A DNA stretch of 64,000 nt from the NCBI GenBank assembly GCA_010909725.1, contig JAACMV010000008.1, forward strand, positions 982,172-1,046,171, in the 5' to 3' direction. The notes beneath the pieces are model-generated. The model saw only the letters and a list, made by a program, of their open reading frames with translations, was not told the DNA's origin and made no database searches. Shown here one piece after another: positions 17,328 to 27,116 of this stretch. The position numbers and the translations under genes are program-made. This DNA comes from Picochlorum sp. 'celeri'. Taxonomy: Eukaryota > Chlorophyta > Trebouxiophyceae. Position 1 is the stretch's first letter; each line of letters begins with the position of its first letter.

Positions 17328-19181
17328 TTATCTTCTCTGGAGAGAGTGGATGAAGGAACTCTCAGCCAGATCTATGGCCCGGCCAAGAGCGGCAGCCTTG
17401 TTCACTGTCTCTTCGAATTCATTCTCTGGAATGGAATCGGCAACAACCCCTGCCCCTGCTTGCAAATGAATGGTCCATTCCCGCCTGGCAGACATGCTTT
17501 GATCATCATATTTGTACAGGCACGATTCTTTTGTTGGAATGACCATGGTGCGCAATGCTAGGGCCATATCCATCCCTCCTGTAAACGAAACATGCCCAAA
17601 ACCTCCCCCGTATGGCCCTCTCTTGGAATGCTCCAGCTCATCCAAAATCTGCATAGCCCTGACCTTGGGAGCTCCTGACACGGTTCCAGCTGGCAGGGCC
17701 GCTCTCAAAGCATCCCAGCACGATAGCTCTGGTTTGAGTTGCCCAGTCACAGTCGACGATATGTGCATAACATGGGAATACCTTTCTATCTCCATCAATT
17801 TGTCCACATTCACTGTTCCAGCCTGTGCAACTTTTCCTACATCATTTCTACCCAAATCTACGAGCATTACATGCTCTGCTAATTCCTTCTCATCCTGTAG
17901 CAAATCTTTCTCCAACTCCTCATCCTCAGACTGGGTCAAACCTCGCCTACGTGTACCTGCAAGGGGTCTATTGGTCACCCTCCTGCTCTCTTCAACCCTG
18001 CACAAGATCTCTGGAGACGATGACACTAAAATGGACTCCCTCGAGTTCAGATACGCCATATAAGGAGAAGGATTAACAACCCGGAGGGCCCTATATACTT
18101 CAAACGGATCAGCAAATGTTGTTCTCTCAAAGCGCTGTGACAACACCAACTGAAACACATCCCCAGACAAAATATGCTCTTTCGTCTCCGCAATCGCCTC
18201 CATGAACTCGTCTTCTGTAAAATTGGAATTCTTAGGCTTCTCGGGTCTCTTGTGAAGAGACAAATCCACCTGCCCGACAGCCAAGTCAGGACGCTCCTGC
18301 AGCTGGGCTGTCAAGGATGCAAGTCTTCTTTGTCCGTGAGCATATGCGCTCTCCAGGTTATCAAACTCATCCAGTCGGACCCAAGATACAGCATATGCTA
18401 ATTTAGTTGCATGGTCAAAGAGGACTGTGTCCGAATATAACGCCAAATGCATATCTGGGATGTTGCGATCATCCCTTGGGGCATTGCTGAATGGCAACTT
18501 GCCCTCATACACGTATCTCACCGTATCGTACCCACAATAGCCCACCCAACCGCCAGTGAATACTCTAGGCAAATCTTCTGGAACGATCGGATGCCAGTCT
18601 CGACTCAAAACTTCCGGAATCTCCAGCGGATCAGAGCAGTCTTCTATCTCTTCCTTGGTCCCTTTGCCGTGGTCCAAGATTTGGACATGATGTCCCTTTG
18701 CTATGATTTCCAACTGAGGCCGAGCTCCCACAAAACTGTATCTCCCTTGCTGAGTGCCATTTACAACAGATTCGAACAGGAATGACGGAGCATCCCTGTC
18801 GTCGCTCTGCACGAGAGCCTTGTACGCCATGATCGGAGTAAGTTGATCGCCCATAATCCTGTGAAACATAGGCACTAGATTGACATTTCCATCGCCATGT
18901 ACCTCAATCAGATGCCTGAACTCCTCCAATCCGTCCTGCACGGAACTCGGCTGTGCAGCCCTCGTCACCCACCGAGGTCGACGTGGTAATGCACGCACAC
19001 GGGACCCGATGGTGCCATGATTTACCGATTCTAGTGATATTGTTTCAGCATTCGTCCCAGCGTAGATTCTTTTGACCTCGCTTCTGGCAGCATTAACGCC
19101 GCGAACTTGCTGCTGGGGACCACAGTTCCAACTACTCCCAATGCTGAGATCCTGCCGATGATGATGCCGCATCACCCTCAT
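17328..19181 (-). CDS. TRPE: anthranilate synthase alpha subunit (TrpE), plastid
   Basis: 617 residues, intronless. It converts chorismate to anthranilate in the first step of tryptophan synthesis, using ammonia from a TrpG partner. A ~75-residue basic, serine-containing leader suits plastid import. The N-terminal domain carries the tryptophan-feedback region (FLFESVVNGTQQGRYSFVGA, plant-like FLFES form). The chorismate-binding domain shows LSGDVFQLVLSQRFE, PSPYMAYL, GTRRRG, DEKELAEHVMLVDLGRND, VMHISSTVTG, AALPAGTVSGAPK and LQAGAGVVADSIPENEF. TATATATTT ends 4 nt before the ATG. It is divergent from the uL29m gene. Confidence 0.96.
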   Translation of the reverse strand: MRVMRHHHRQDLSIGSSWNCGPQQQVRGVNAARSEVKRIYAGTNAETISLESVNHGTIGSRVRALPRRPRWVTRAAQPSSVQDGLEEFRHLIEVHGDGNVNLVPMFHRIMGDQLTPIMAYKALVQSDDRDAPSFLFESVVNGTQQGRYSFVGARPQLEIIAKGHHVQILDHGKGTKEEIEDCSDPLEIPEVLSRDWHPIVPEDLPRVFTGGWVGYCGYDTVRYVYEGKLPFSNAPRDDRNIPDMHLALYSDTVLFDHATKLAYAVSWVRLDEFDNLESAYAHGQRRLASLTAQLQERPDLAVGQVDLSLHKRPEKPKNSNFTEDEFMEAIAETKEHILSGDVFQLVLSQRFERTTFADPFEVYRALRVVNPSPYMAYLNSRESILVSSSPEILCRVEESRRVTNRPLAGTRRRGLTQSEDEELEKDLLQDEKELAEHVMLVDLGRNDVGKVAQAGTVNVDKLMEIERYSHVMHISSTVTGQLKPELSCWDALRAALPAGTVSGAPKVRAMQILDELEHSKRGPYGGGFGHVSFTGGMDMALALRTMVIPTKESCLYKYDDQSMSARREWTIHLQAGAGVVADSIPENEFEETVNKAAALGRAIDLAESSFIHSLQRR

Positions 19182-19375
19182 TTTGAAATATATATGACTT
19201 TAGGAATCAGATTAAGTGCCCATCGTACTTCAAGGGAACCGAAGACATTGGATCTTCATGAAAGATGAGCAAGACTGCTCGCCATTCATTGCATGGCCAT
19301 AGAAATACCACCATCAGCACTTTATATGTACATGTATAGATGAATATTTATATGTAGGGTAGTGAGGGAACTGTG

Positions 19376-19923
19376 ATGGCGTCGTTGGTGAGAAGTGTTT
19401 CGCGAACGGCCTTCATCTCTCAGCAGCAGTCGCTCTTTGCTAGATCATGGTACACGAGTACATCATGTAGATTTGGGTTGGATGAACTGATAGGTTCTAC
19501 ACCTACGGTGTCTTCATCGTCAACGCAGGAGGATATAGTCAAACAACATCAGGCAACGAATGCTAGCGTCACAGGTGCGTCTTCAATCTCATTACCGCTC
19601 GTGTATATATGTCAACTCGATCACAAGCATTCGCATGTTGATGGTCAGGGAGGGCTTGGCAGGCTGAGGATTTGCGACGGAAGTCGTGGGATGATTTACA
19701 TAGGCTGTGGGTTGCCTTGTACAAGGAGAGGAATGCCTTACACGCTGAGAAGCTGGAGTGGAGGCGACTGGGCCAAAGAATGCCTCAGGCTACACGGTTT
19801 AGCAAGGTCCGTTTGTCCATGAACAGGATCAAGCAGGTCATGTCTGAGCGTGCGAGAGATCCAGACATGGGGTATGACACAAACACGAGGGCATACTTGA
19901 AAGCCTTCATTGATGCCATGTAG
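19376..19923 (+). CDS. MRPL47: mitochondrial ribosomal protein uL29m (MRPL47)
   Basis: Two exons, 19376-19574 and 19649-19923, with a 74-nt intron (gtgcgt ... ggtcag). Splicing joins the presequence (MASLVRSVSRTAFISQ ... STSCRFGLDELIG) to GRAWQAEDLRRKSWDDLHRLW, the hallmark of the MRP-L47 family. The remainder (LYKERNALHAEKLEWRRLG, KVRLSMNRIKQVMSER) continues the family pattern, total 157 residues. The protein is on the mitochondrial large subunit near the exit tunnel. The match across the junction confirms the intron. The ATG at 19376 is preferred over an upstream GTG. Confidence 0.9.
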
Positions 19924-20078
19924 TTGTACAAATGTATAAAGTTTTTTTTTTTACATGATAAGGGTTGTAATTCTATGACTCAGTTCACAATTACCTACGT
20001 ATACGCCTCTCCTGATCGGATATATGAAAGAAAAAATGGTTTCGCAGGACAGATTCTCAGCCCATGATGTTGCCTGGA

Positions 20079-20836
20079 TTAGTCCATTCGGCGAGACCCA
20101 TACTGATTCAAACGGCGACCATACTGATTCAAGCGGCGTCCGTACTGGTTAAGACGGCGTCCACCATACTGATTCAAGCGGCGTCCATACTGATTGAGAC
20201 GACGTCCACCATACTGACTCAAACGGCGTCCATAGGCCTGGCCCATGGCAGATCCGCTAAGCAAGGCCACAACCAGTGCCAAGAGCGCGAGAATGTTGAA
20301 AATCTGCAATCAAATTCATAAAAGTTTAGATCGTTTGTCCCGAAAAAGGCCCAAAACCTACTCGTTCCCCTCCCGGTGATCCTACCCATTTCTCCCATCT
20401 GGGCAAGCCCCCAATGGGAAAGAAAGGCCAACCCCGGCGACGCCACTCGGAGGGAGAAACCAACAACGCTCTTCCTCCCAAAGAGACGAACCGGGCACAT
20501 CTTCTCCACATGATTGACCCCCAAAGACTGTATAAGACTAATTGTGGGCGCGGTTCTGCCTTTTCCATGGAATAGACAGACGACAGATTCACAACACGAC
20601 GGTTGCTCACATGTGGGCGTAGATTCGTGCAGTAGGTACAACTAAACCATCCCAAACAAGCCGGTATACGTCAATCAAAGCCTAAAGATTTATTCTTTGT
20701 GCCAATCTGACGCAACACACAACCAGACTCGACCTCGTCTGCCGACTCTGGGCCGGGCTGCACCTAGGCGAAATCTACCCCTCGCGGACCAACTCAGGAC
20801 ACCAGGTATATCCCTTCTCAAACGTACCTTCATCAT
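20079..20836 (-). CDS. secreted precursor of RRLNQYG repeats
   Basis: Exon 1 is 20828-20836 (ATGATGAAG) and exon 2 is 20079-20303, joined in phase 0 across a 524-nt intron (donor GTACGT, acceptor TTGCAG). Exon 2 alone has no ATG; splicing supplies one and completes a textbook signal peptide (MMKIFNILALLALVVALL, cleavage near SAMG-QA). The mature part is only ~52 residues, built of six units of (G)RRL(N/S)QYG, ending GSRRMD. RR pairs are typical Kex2/furin-type cleavage sites. A Gly just before several of them is the amidation signal in animal neuropeptides. TTTATAAG lies ~25 nt before the ATG. I recognise no homologue. A structural or antimicrobial basic peptide is the alternative. Confidence is good for a secreted repeat protein, lower for processing. 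Confidence 0.65.
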
Positions 20837-21131
20837 TTTAACGTAGACTAACTTATAAAGACAAATGTTTTTATTGGTAGGCGACGAGGGGCGCACGCTT
20901 TCACCGTGGATGTCCAGAATCCAAGATTTCCGTGGACGTTGATGCTCTCCCCAAATCCCTCCCATCGAGATGTGTCAACGACCGGTGATCGAGGTATGTT
21001 CGCCCCAATTCATCTGCTACCATTGAGCATGTAGGTTGATCGAGAGATGATGCAATGTTGCAGGCTACACATGAATGAGATTTACAATTTACAATCGCTG
21101 CATTTACATGGCCTTTTACTCAATCAATCAA

Positions 21132-21587
21132 TCAATATTGCTTGCTTCTCAGCCGCATGAGATTCTGCACAACACCATCCTCAGTGACATTCATCATGTT
21201 CCAGTGCTTCTCCACCGCAGTCTCCAGTTCCTGTTTGGAGCTCTGAGGGTGCACGTTCGGCAACTCATACACTTTCGTATATTTCCTTAAAGCCTGCACC
21301 GTCATTTTTTTCAAATCTACTCTAGCATTTGGATCTCCGCCTTCGGTTCCGTAACTTTGCTGCAGACCCAAAAAAAGAGCACATCACAAACAACACTAAG
21401 ACAGTCAGACAACGACCACCCCCTGAGGGCAACTACGCACCGGTGTCTCTTCTTCCCCGAAAAATCCATTCTCTGTCTTCATATCAGCGTATTTATGCTG
21501 CTGTGCAGCCTGTCGGGTTGGTCTGCTCCGAGCTTTCAAAGCCGTGCCACCACTGGTTCCCCCCGCACCGGTTCCTTGCGAACTCAT
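21132..21587 (-). CDS. SAP30: SAP30-like Sin3-binding protein
   Basis: Exons 21441-21587 and 21132-21359, with an 81-nt intron (gtgcgt ... tctgcag), 124 residues. The N-terminus is short, Gly/Ser-rich and basic. The C-terminal ~70 residues match the SAP30 Sin3-binding domain: VDLKKMTVQALRKYTKVYEL, SSKQELETAVEKHW, and a final helix with VVQNLMRLRSKQ. SAP30 links Sin3 to the class I histone deacetylase complex, so a nuclear repressor role is expected. The N-terminal zinc-finger domain of animal SAP30 is absent, as in other short SAP30-like proteins. An (ATCA)n microsatellite follows the stop. Confidence 0.8.
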
Positions 21588-21993
21588 GCCTCTTTGCGTT
21601 AAGATTTATTTAATAGTAGAATATGTTTGATCAAGGCAACTCCATGCACGCGTCAAGTGAGTACTGTCGATTGGTGCTTTGTTGACGTGGTCTCACTGCT
21701 CTGGTATGAACTACCGCCACGCGTCGTCAGTCACGCAATAGATATGTATTTATATTCGAGCTAGTGATTTAGTTCTGCACTGTGACAAACTTTCTCCTGT
21801 GGAAATGCACACAGCGCATGCTTGATCAGAGGCCCTCTGACAGAGGGAGACGTTTGATCAGTCATCATGATTGCGTGATTTTCACTGGACTGACCGATTG
21901 GCCATGATATCGCTTGCAAACATTTGAGAATCAATACAATGGGCTATGTCATGCCTAAATAAATAAAGAAATACATGTAGCTACATGTGATTT
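21588..21993. other. intergenic region, no gene seen
   Basis: About 400 bp holding the SAP30-like promoter and the 3' side of the bromodomain gene. An imperfect inverted repeat flanked by TGATCA lies at ~21823-21862 (tgatcagaggccctctgac ... tgatca). No open frame with family similarity is present. Confidence 0.35.
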
Positions 21994-23457
21994 TTATTCC
22001 TCTTCGGACGATTCGGAATAATGGTAATACTTTGGAAACATGTTTAGCATTGTTTTCCTTGCCTTCTGGAACGCTGCAGCCGACAGAGATTTTGTAAACT
22101 TCTTGAGGCTGTTTGCATATGGAACAACACTGGTATCATCCGTCAATAGAGACATGAAAGATTGCCTGAAGAACCCAACATACACACCATCTGCTGTTTT
22201 AGAGGCAGCCAATCCTTGCCATGTGTTGTGATACATGCCTTCGGTTCGCTTTCTAAAGGAGGAACGGTGCGCAACATTATCCTCTACATCGACCCCTGCT
22301 CGTTTTAAGATTTTGGCCTCTTGCGCAGCTCTCTGTTCTGCACGAGCCTTCTTTATTGCCTCATTCCTCTTCTCTCGGGCATGCATTTTGGCCGCAATAG
22401 TTTCCTTCCTTGCAGCATTTGCCGCCTGAGCTTTGGCATTCAGCATTATCTTGCCCTGACGTGCATTTTCAATCAGGGACCTTGCATGCATCTGCTGTGT
22501 CTTTGCTAATTTCCACACATCATGTTCTCTGTTATTGTACTTCAAGGCATTTTTGAACATCAAATGTATATCAGATGCCACAGATTCCCATGATGTATAC
22601 ATCCCTGCCTCGTTCTTGCTCTTTATCGTGCTTAAGTCTATAGGATTCGTAATTACGTTAGAGTACCCAGGGGCCTCCTCATCTGTGACTGGATGCTTGA
22701 ACAAATCATCATAGTCTCTATCCCATATTTTCTCTATCAAAATGCTAATATCTTCTGGCGAGGCAGGAGTATTCCCCGTCATCAGCTTTGGTTTTCTTCC
22801 AGGGCCAGCACGGGCGCCATCGCCCTCCTCCTGCTCTGCTTGAGCATACATGAGCTCGTCCTCCCAGACCAAATCTTCCTCCTCCTCTGCCTGACTCTTT
22901 TTGGGGGGTCGCCCCCTTCCCCTCCCAGGCTTTCTGCCCCTCTTCGCCCCAGGATAGCTCCTCTTCACACCTGGAAGGGCATTGACTACTTTGTTGCCCA
23001 AATTCTTCAAGTTCAGTTTTATCTTGTTCCCGGTGGAGAGCTTGATCTTTTTCGTCAGGCCAATAGACATAGACCCACCCACAGGCGCCATGGAAGGCTG
23101 GACCTGATGTTCTAAAATGCTGTCTCCGTGTGATCGCTTCCTCCCTCTTCCTCGTCCCCGTCCCCGTTCCATATTCCCCGCTCCTCCTCTGTAGGGCTGA
23201 CGTTCCTGCGAAACAGTGGATACATCGTGCCCAGATATGCTTCGAGGCTCGCTCAGTTTGAGTTTCAATCTATTTGGAGAAGCAAAACTGATAGTTTCTC
23301 TCGACGTGTCCGCTGCCGCGTTCAGTCCTGCCTGAGAATCGACAGGCTCCACGACAGCAGAAGCACCGGGCGTTTGCTCCTGATTTTCTGCTCTCTTGGC
23401 CGTCGATAAGACTCCTCCAAGGTTAAGCTTAATCTTAAGACTGCCCTTGGTATTCAT
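21994..23457 (-). CDS. bromodomain protein
   Basis: 487 residues, intronless. The N-terminal half is basic and low in complexity, with repeated KIKLNLG/KLKLSEP-like strings and Arg-Gly and AT-hook-like runs (GRGRGRGRKR; KRGRKPGRGRGRPPKK), suited to DNA or nucleosome binding. The bromodomain spans ~225-330: HPVTDEEAPGYSNVITNPID with the ZA loop, then NALKYNNREHDVWKLAK, which has the acetyl-lysine-binding Asn. A lysine/alanine-rich helix (~340-400) and a C-terminal acidic tail (YSESSEEE) follow. It resembles single-bromodomain BRD7/9-type or plant BRD proteins of SWI/SNF complexes; exact orthology is uncertain. Confidence 0.85.
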   Translation of the reverse strand: MNTKGSLKIKLNLGGVLSTAKRAENQEQTPGASAVVEPVDSQAGLNAAADTSRETISFASPNRLKLKLSEPRSISGHDVSTVSQERQPYRGGAGNMERGRGRGRGRKRSHGDSILEHQVQPSMAPVGGSMSIGLTKKIKLSTGNKIKLNLKNLGNKVVNALPGVKRSYPGAKRGRKPGRGRGRPPKKSQAEEEEDLVWEDELMYAQAEQEEGDGARAGPGRKPKLMTGNTPASPEDISILIEKIWDRDYDDLFKHPVTDEEAPGYSNVITNPIDLSTIKSKNEAGMYTSWESVASDIHLMFKNALKYNNREHDVWKLAKTQQMHARSLIENARQGKIMLNAKAQAANAARKETIAAKMHAREKRNEAIKKARAEQRAAQEAKILKRAGVDVEDNVAHRSSFRKRTEGMYHNTWQGLAASKTADGVYVGFFRQSFMSLLTDDTSVVPYANSLKKFTKSLSAAAFQKARKTMLNMFPKYYHYSESSEEE

Positions 23458-23903
23458 CTACACGTCTCCTTTCAGTTCTAGCACATGTCTCGCTAATCGT
23501 GGCTGTGTACAACACAATGGTGTGATGTAGTGCTGTCGTATGCGTATATATGCATGTGATTATCAGAGATTTTTCAAACTTCTTTGCCCACTGGCCTGCT
23601 GTCCATGCAACTACGGAGCAGCGGACAGAGGCTTCCATAGCGGATCCTCGCTCACTCGGTCAAAAGAAAACTTTGACGGTACCAACCAGGCGATGACAAA
23701 ATGCTACTCGCAACCCTACTCAAACAAGTGACAGGGCGTAAATCAGAACCATTTGTTGATTGCATATCTATAAAACATTACCTTTTGAGTGGGCTTTGTC
23801 ACGGTTGACGCGTGCCGGAGCGCAGTGGTGATTTGCAAACTCGTCACTTTCATCTACAGGTTCTCGCGCATCGTGTATCTCCTACGATTACAACATAAGC
23901 AGT
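23458..23903. promoter_or_regulatory. divergent promoter, bromodomain and V-ATPase E genes
   Basis: 446 bp between two outward starts. No exon is supported. The segment is of mixed composition with an AT-rich patch near 23760-23780 (tatctataaaacatta) about 130 nt before the V-ATPase start, a plausible TATA element. Confidence 0.35.
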
Positions 23904-24696
23904 ATGAATGACACAGAAGTGAATAAAACCATCCAACAGATGGTTCGGTGCGTGATCTGATCAGTGTCTTGGTTGAAGTTTTTTCTTTGTTCTGGCAGGT
24001 CTGATTCACCTCTTCCGTTGGGTCGGTGTTTATAGGTTCATCAAGCAAGAAGCGGAAGAGAAATCTTCCGAGATTTCTGTTGCAGCGGAAGAGGAATTCA
24101 ACATCACAAAGCTTCAGCTCCTGGAATCGGAAAAAGCCAAAGTCAGGCGTGACTACGAGAGGAGGGAAAAGGCGATTGTCGTAAAGAAAAAAGTTGAACA
24201 TAGCAAGCTCTTGAATGAAAGCAGGCTCAAAGTACTACAGGCGCGGGAGGACGCAGTGCAGGCGGTGATCAAAGATGCTCAGAAGAGCTTGGGTACCCTG
24301 TCCATGAACGCCTCAGAATATGAGAGCCTCATGCTGGCATTGATCGTGCAGGGTATGTACAAATTGAAGGAAAATGCGGTCAAAGTTCGGTGCAGAGAGA
24401 TTGATGTATCGTTGGTGCAATCTCTGTTGCCGCGAGCTAGCAAACTGTTCTCTGAGAAATATGGAAGTAAGGCCCCTGATGTGACGCTGGATGAGAAGAA
24501 CCCCCTTCCTCCTCCACCAAGAGATGTGCCATCGAGTGACGGCTTCCATGAATATTCGTTTTGTTCCGGTGGAGTTGTCGTGGCGTCAGCGGATGGGAGC
24601 ATCGAATGCTCAAACACATTGGATGACAGATTACGAATTGCATACACAACCAATCTCCCAGAGATCCGGAGTAAGCTTTTCGGATCCCTTGAGTGA
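23904..24696 (+). CDS. VMA4: V-type ATPase subunit E
   Basis: Exons 23904-23947 and 24036-24696 with an 88-nt intron (gtgcgtg ... tttatag), 234 residues. The first exon gives MNDTEVNKTIQQMVR, and splicing continues FIKQEAEEKSSEISVAAEEEFN, the conserved N-terminal helix of subunit E. The rest matches the family, including the C-terminal GGVVVASADGSIECSNTLDDRL and the final LPEIRSKLFG. Subunit E forms the peripheral stalk with subunit G on the vacuolar proton pump. Length fits (226-240 usual). The match across the junction confirms the splice. Confidence 0.95.
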
Positions 24697-24757
24697 TCCC
24701 AGCACTTAGGCTGTATTTTGTCGAGCACCATGTAGGAAAAAATGAATTGCTACTCAA

Positions 24758-25924
24758 TCACTTTGACTCAGAATGCTGTTCATCAACAGCATCCTTTGAT
24801 TTTTTAAGCCGTAACCTATACTTTTGCAGATGCGAGGATACATTCTCTCGCGTTAATCCTTCGACCTTCATCTGTTTCATCACTGGCTTGGGCAATGCAT
24901 GCTCAACACCTCCACAAGCATCTACTGCTTCCAGAAACTTTCGATGCAATTTTTCTGTCCATACAAGCCTCGAGCGCTTGGTAGTTTGATCTTCTTCATG
25001 AACATCAGCCTCGGTTCCCCCATAGAACCTGGCCCCTTTATCTCCTGGTGGGAATGGAAATGGATATGGGATTGATGAGAATGGTGGCTGCTGCCCTGGG
25101 AACATATACCCTGGAGGTACTCCAGGAAACCCAATCGGTCCCCCAGGAGGGAAAGAATTCGGCTGTGATGAGCCATATGCAGCTGCCATGGCAGCCTGTT
25201 GATTCTGCTGTTGCATCTGTTGAAGTTGTTGCTGCATCTGTTGTTGCTGTTGAAACTGCCTCTGCAGTTGCTCCTGGAAATGCTCCTGGTTCCATTGCAT
25301 TTGTTTCTGATTTTCTCGCATCTGTTTCTGCTGTTTACCCGTGTGCCCATGGCCATGCTTTTTCCTAGCATCGTGCCGGTGCTCCTTTTCCTTTCTGGCA
25401 ACAGCCTTTGTGCCTTCGTGCAACTTTTTTCCCTTTTCTCCGGTTCCCGTGCCTGGATCATCCGTCGTATTCGCATTATTTCTACTTGTTGTATTATTAT
25501 TAATCTCGTCACGCCCGCGTTTCTGACCGCTTCCAACAAGAGGAGTCTCACCGAGAGGTCCAATACCTCCGGAAGCACGCAACTGCTTGGGCAGCCTCCC
25601 CTCGGCCCCGGTCACATTCCCATTCTGTGTCATTGTATTCCCTTGACCTCCATTTGACACAGAACTCCAAGGTTTTCCGCTTCCCTGTCGCCTGTCGTTG
25701 CTACCCTGTCCTCCAATAGAACTAGAATCAGCGCTGAGCCCAAGTCCGCGAGACAAGACTGTCGGAACCAGCTCTGCATTGATACTCACAGGGTTTTTTA
25801 CTAGAACATTCTCCAAGAAGCTCTCGATATCGTGGAAGTTATTTATCACATTTTCCGGACACTCGGAGTTTCCCGTGCCGAAAGGCGGTTTTTGTTTACC
25901 CTGCCCAAACGGGGCACTTTGCAT
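24758..25924 (-). CDS. GARP-type Myb transcription factor
   Basis: 388 residues, intronless. A single Myb-like GARP domain lies at ~residues 315-375: RLVWTEKLHRKFLEAVDACG ... ALPKPVMKQMKVEGLTRENV, ending in SHLQKYRLRLKK. This is the SHLQKYR signature of plant-lineage LUX/ARR-B/PCL factors. The centre holds a glutamine-rich tract (~190-240; QQQQQMQQQLQQ pattern) and a proline/glycine-rich segment, likely activation regions. There is no receiver domain, so it is closer to LUX/PCL or G2-like proteins than to type-B response regulators. This family is restricted to Archaeplastida and some relatives, and is strong evidence on the host lineage. A TATATAATG context abuts the start. Confidence 0.88.
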   Translation of the reverse strand: MQSAPFGQGKQKPPFGTGNSECPENVINNFHDIESFLENVLVKNPVSINAELVPTVLSRGLGLSADSSSIGGQGSNDRRQGSGKPWSSVSNGGQGNTMTQNGNVTGAEGRLPKQLRASGGIGPLGETPLVGSGQKRGRDEINNNTTSRNNANTTDDPGTGTGEKGKKLHEGTKAVARKEKEHRHDARKKHGHGHTGKQQKQMRENQKQMQWNQEHFQEQLQRQFQQQQQMQQQLQQMQQQNQQAAMAAAYGSSQPNSFPPGGPIGFPGVPPGYMFPGQQPPFSSIPYPFPFPPGDKGARFYGGTEADVHEEDQTTKRSRLVWTEKLHRKFLEAVDACGGVEHALPKPVMKQMKVEGLTRENVSSHLQKYRLRLKKSKDAVDEQHSESK

Positions 25925-25986
25925 TATATAATTCGATGTATCTGGTTAGTTTAAATTTTAAAAGATCATTTGTTGGTTGTATCGCG

Positions 25987-27093
25987 TCACAGGGCTACGC
26001 CTTGCTCTTGTAAGATGGAACGGATGCATGGTACCAGGCCGGAATTGTGCTCTGCGTATTCCTGCAACAATCTCTCCGCAGCAAGATCGCCGAGGCCATC
26101 ACTCTCCTCGAAGTTATCCAGTTTCCTTAACCTTGCAGTACACAAACAGACTCCATAAAGAGATTTGACATTGCTTCCTTCGCTCATTTCAACCACGCTG
26201 GCATAGTACTTCCTTGCCAGCTTCACGTTCTGCAGACCTCCAGCAGCATACAGAGAGTCCGCCATTAGCAATTGTACCGCCAAATCCGCTGTATTATGCA
26301 TCAATACTTCTTCCAGACAAAATATGGCTTCTGTGTACGAACCACGGGACAGGTGCAACTTTCCTGCCTCGTACCAGGCTTGCCAGTCTCCCAGTTGGGT
26401 TTCTATATGCCTGTGCAAAAGATCCAAAGCCCCCTGAATATCTCCTTTTCCTTTCCTCAGAGCGATTTGTCTGTGGATGATCATGAGGTTTTGGCCATCA
26501 ATCTGCTGCAACGCTGCGTCGTACTCTGCCTGTGCCTCATCAACTCGTCCAACACTCTCCAAATACATTCCCTGCAGTCAGGACGGAAGCAACACCGTGT
26601 GGATACCATGCATAAAAATTACAACGGAACAATCAATCAATCCATTCGTGTGGAGTACCTTGAGCCGCGCTGCCCGACAACTAGCAGGGAATTTTGCTAC
26701 AGTCTTGTTCACTAGGTCCGCTGCTTCTCCTGCTTTACCAAGCTGCATACAAGCTATTGCAAGGTCTTCCCGAACATTCCACACTGCGACCACCAATATT
26801 CCTTCGTAATTCAAATGCACGCAGTTATGAGAGACTCAACAGGCATCCAACGTACACTCAGACTCGCTGAGCCTGGAACCGTGCTTGGACAAGAGCACGT
26901 TGCAGAGGGAATGAACTCGCTCTGGCCGATTGAAATGAGAACCACGAATCTGCATCAATATTATAATAAATTAGAAGCATTAATTACGGGTTTGTGGCTC
27001 TGCACCGACACGCACCAGTCCGAGATACTTAAGAATGTCGTCAGGGTGATGGTTTTGGGCGGCCTTCAGGGCCTCTCGTATGTCATCAGCCAT
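25987..27093 (-). CDS. EMC2: ER membrane complex subunit 2 (TPR)
   Basis: Four exons: 27016-27093, 26856-26949, 26659-26783 and 25987-26571, with introns of 66, 72 and 87 nt in matching phases, giving 293 residues (human EMC2 297). It is a cytosolic tetratricopeptide scaffold of the EMC membrane-protein insertase. Repeats are visible in YLESVGRVDEAQAEYDAAL and DWQAWYEAGKLHLSRGSYTEAIFCLEEVL, and the junction ARLK-GMYLESVGR follows the human pattern VKRLTGMRFEAM. Its start codon lies only 22 bp after the stop of the upstream gene on the same strand, so its promoter must overlap that gene's last exon. Confidence 0.9.
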
Positions 27094-27116
27094 ATTTTTT
27101 TCCAATCCACAATGTG

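Noticed and set aside
20219..20655. 140- and 109-residue minus frames in the long intron of the secreted-peptide gene
   Set aside because: No family similarity; they overlap each other and the second exon out of frame, and the signal-peptide splice explains the locus better.
25038..25657. Frames over the glutamine-rich part of the GARP gene
   Set aside because: They are Gln-tract shadows (Leu, Ser/Asn and Thr/Ala runs) in other frames.
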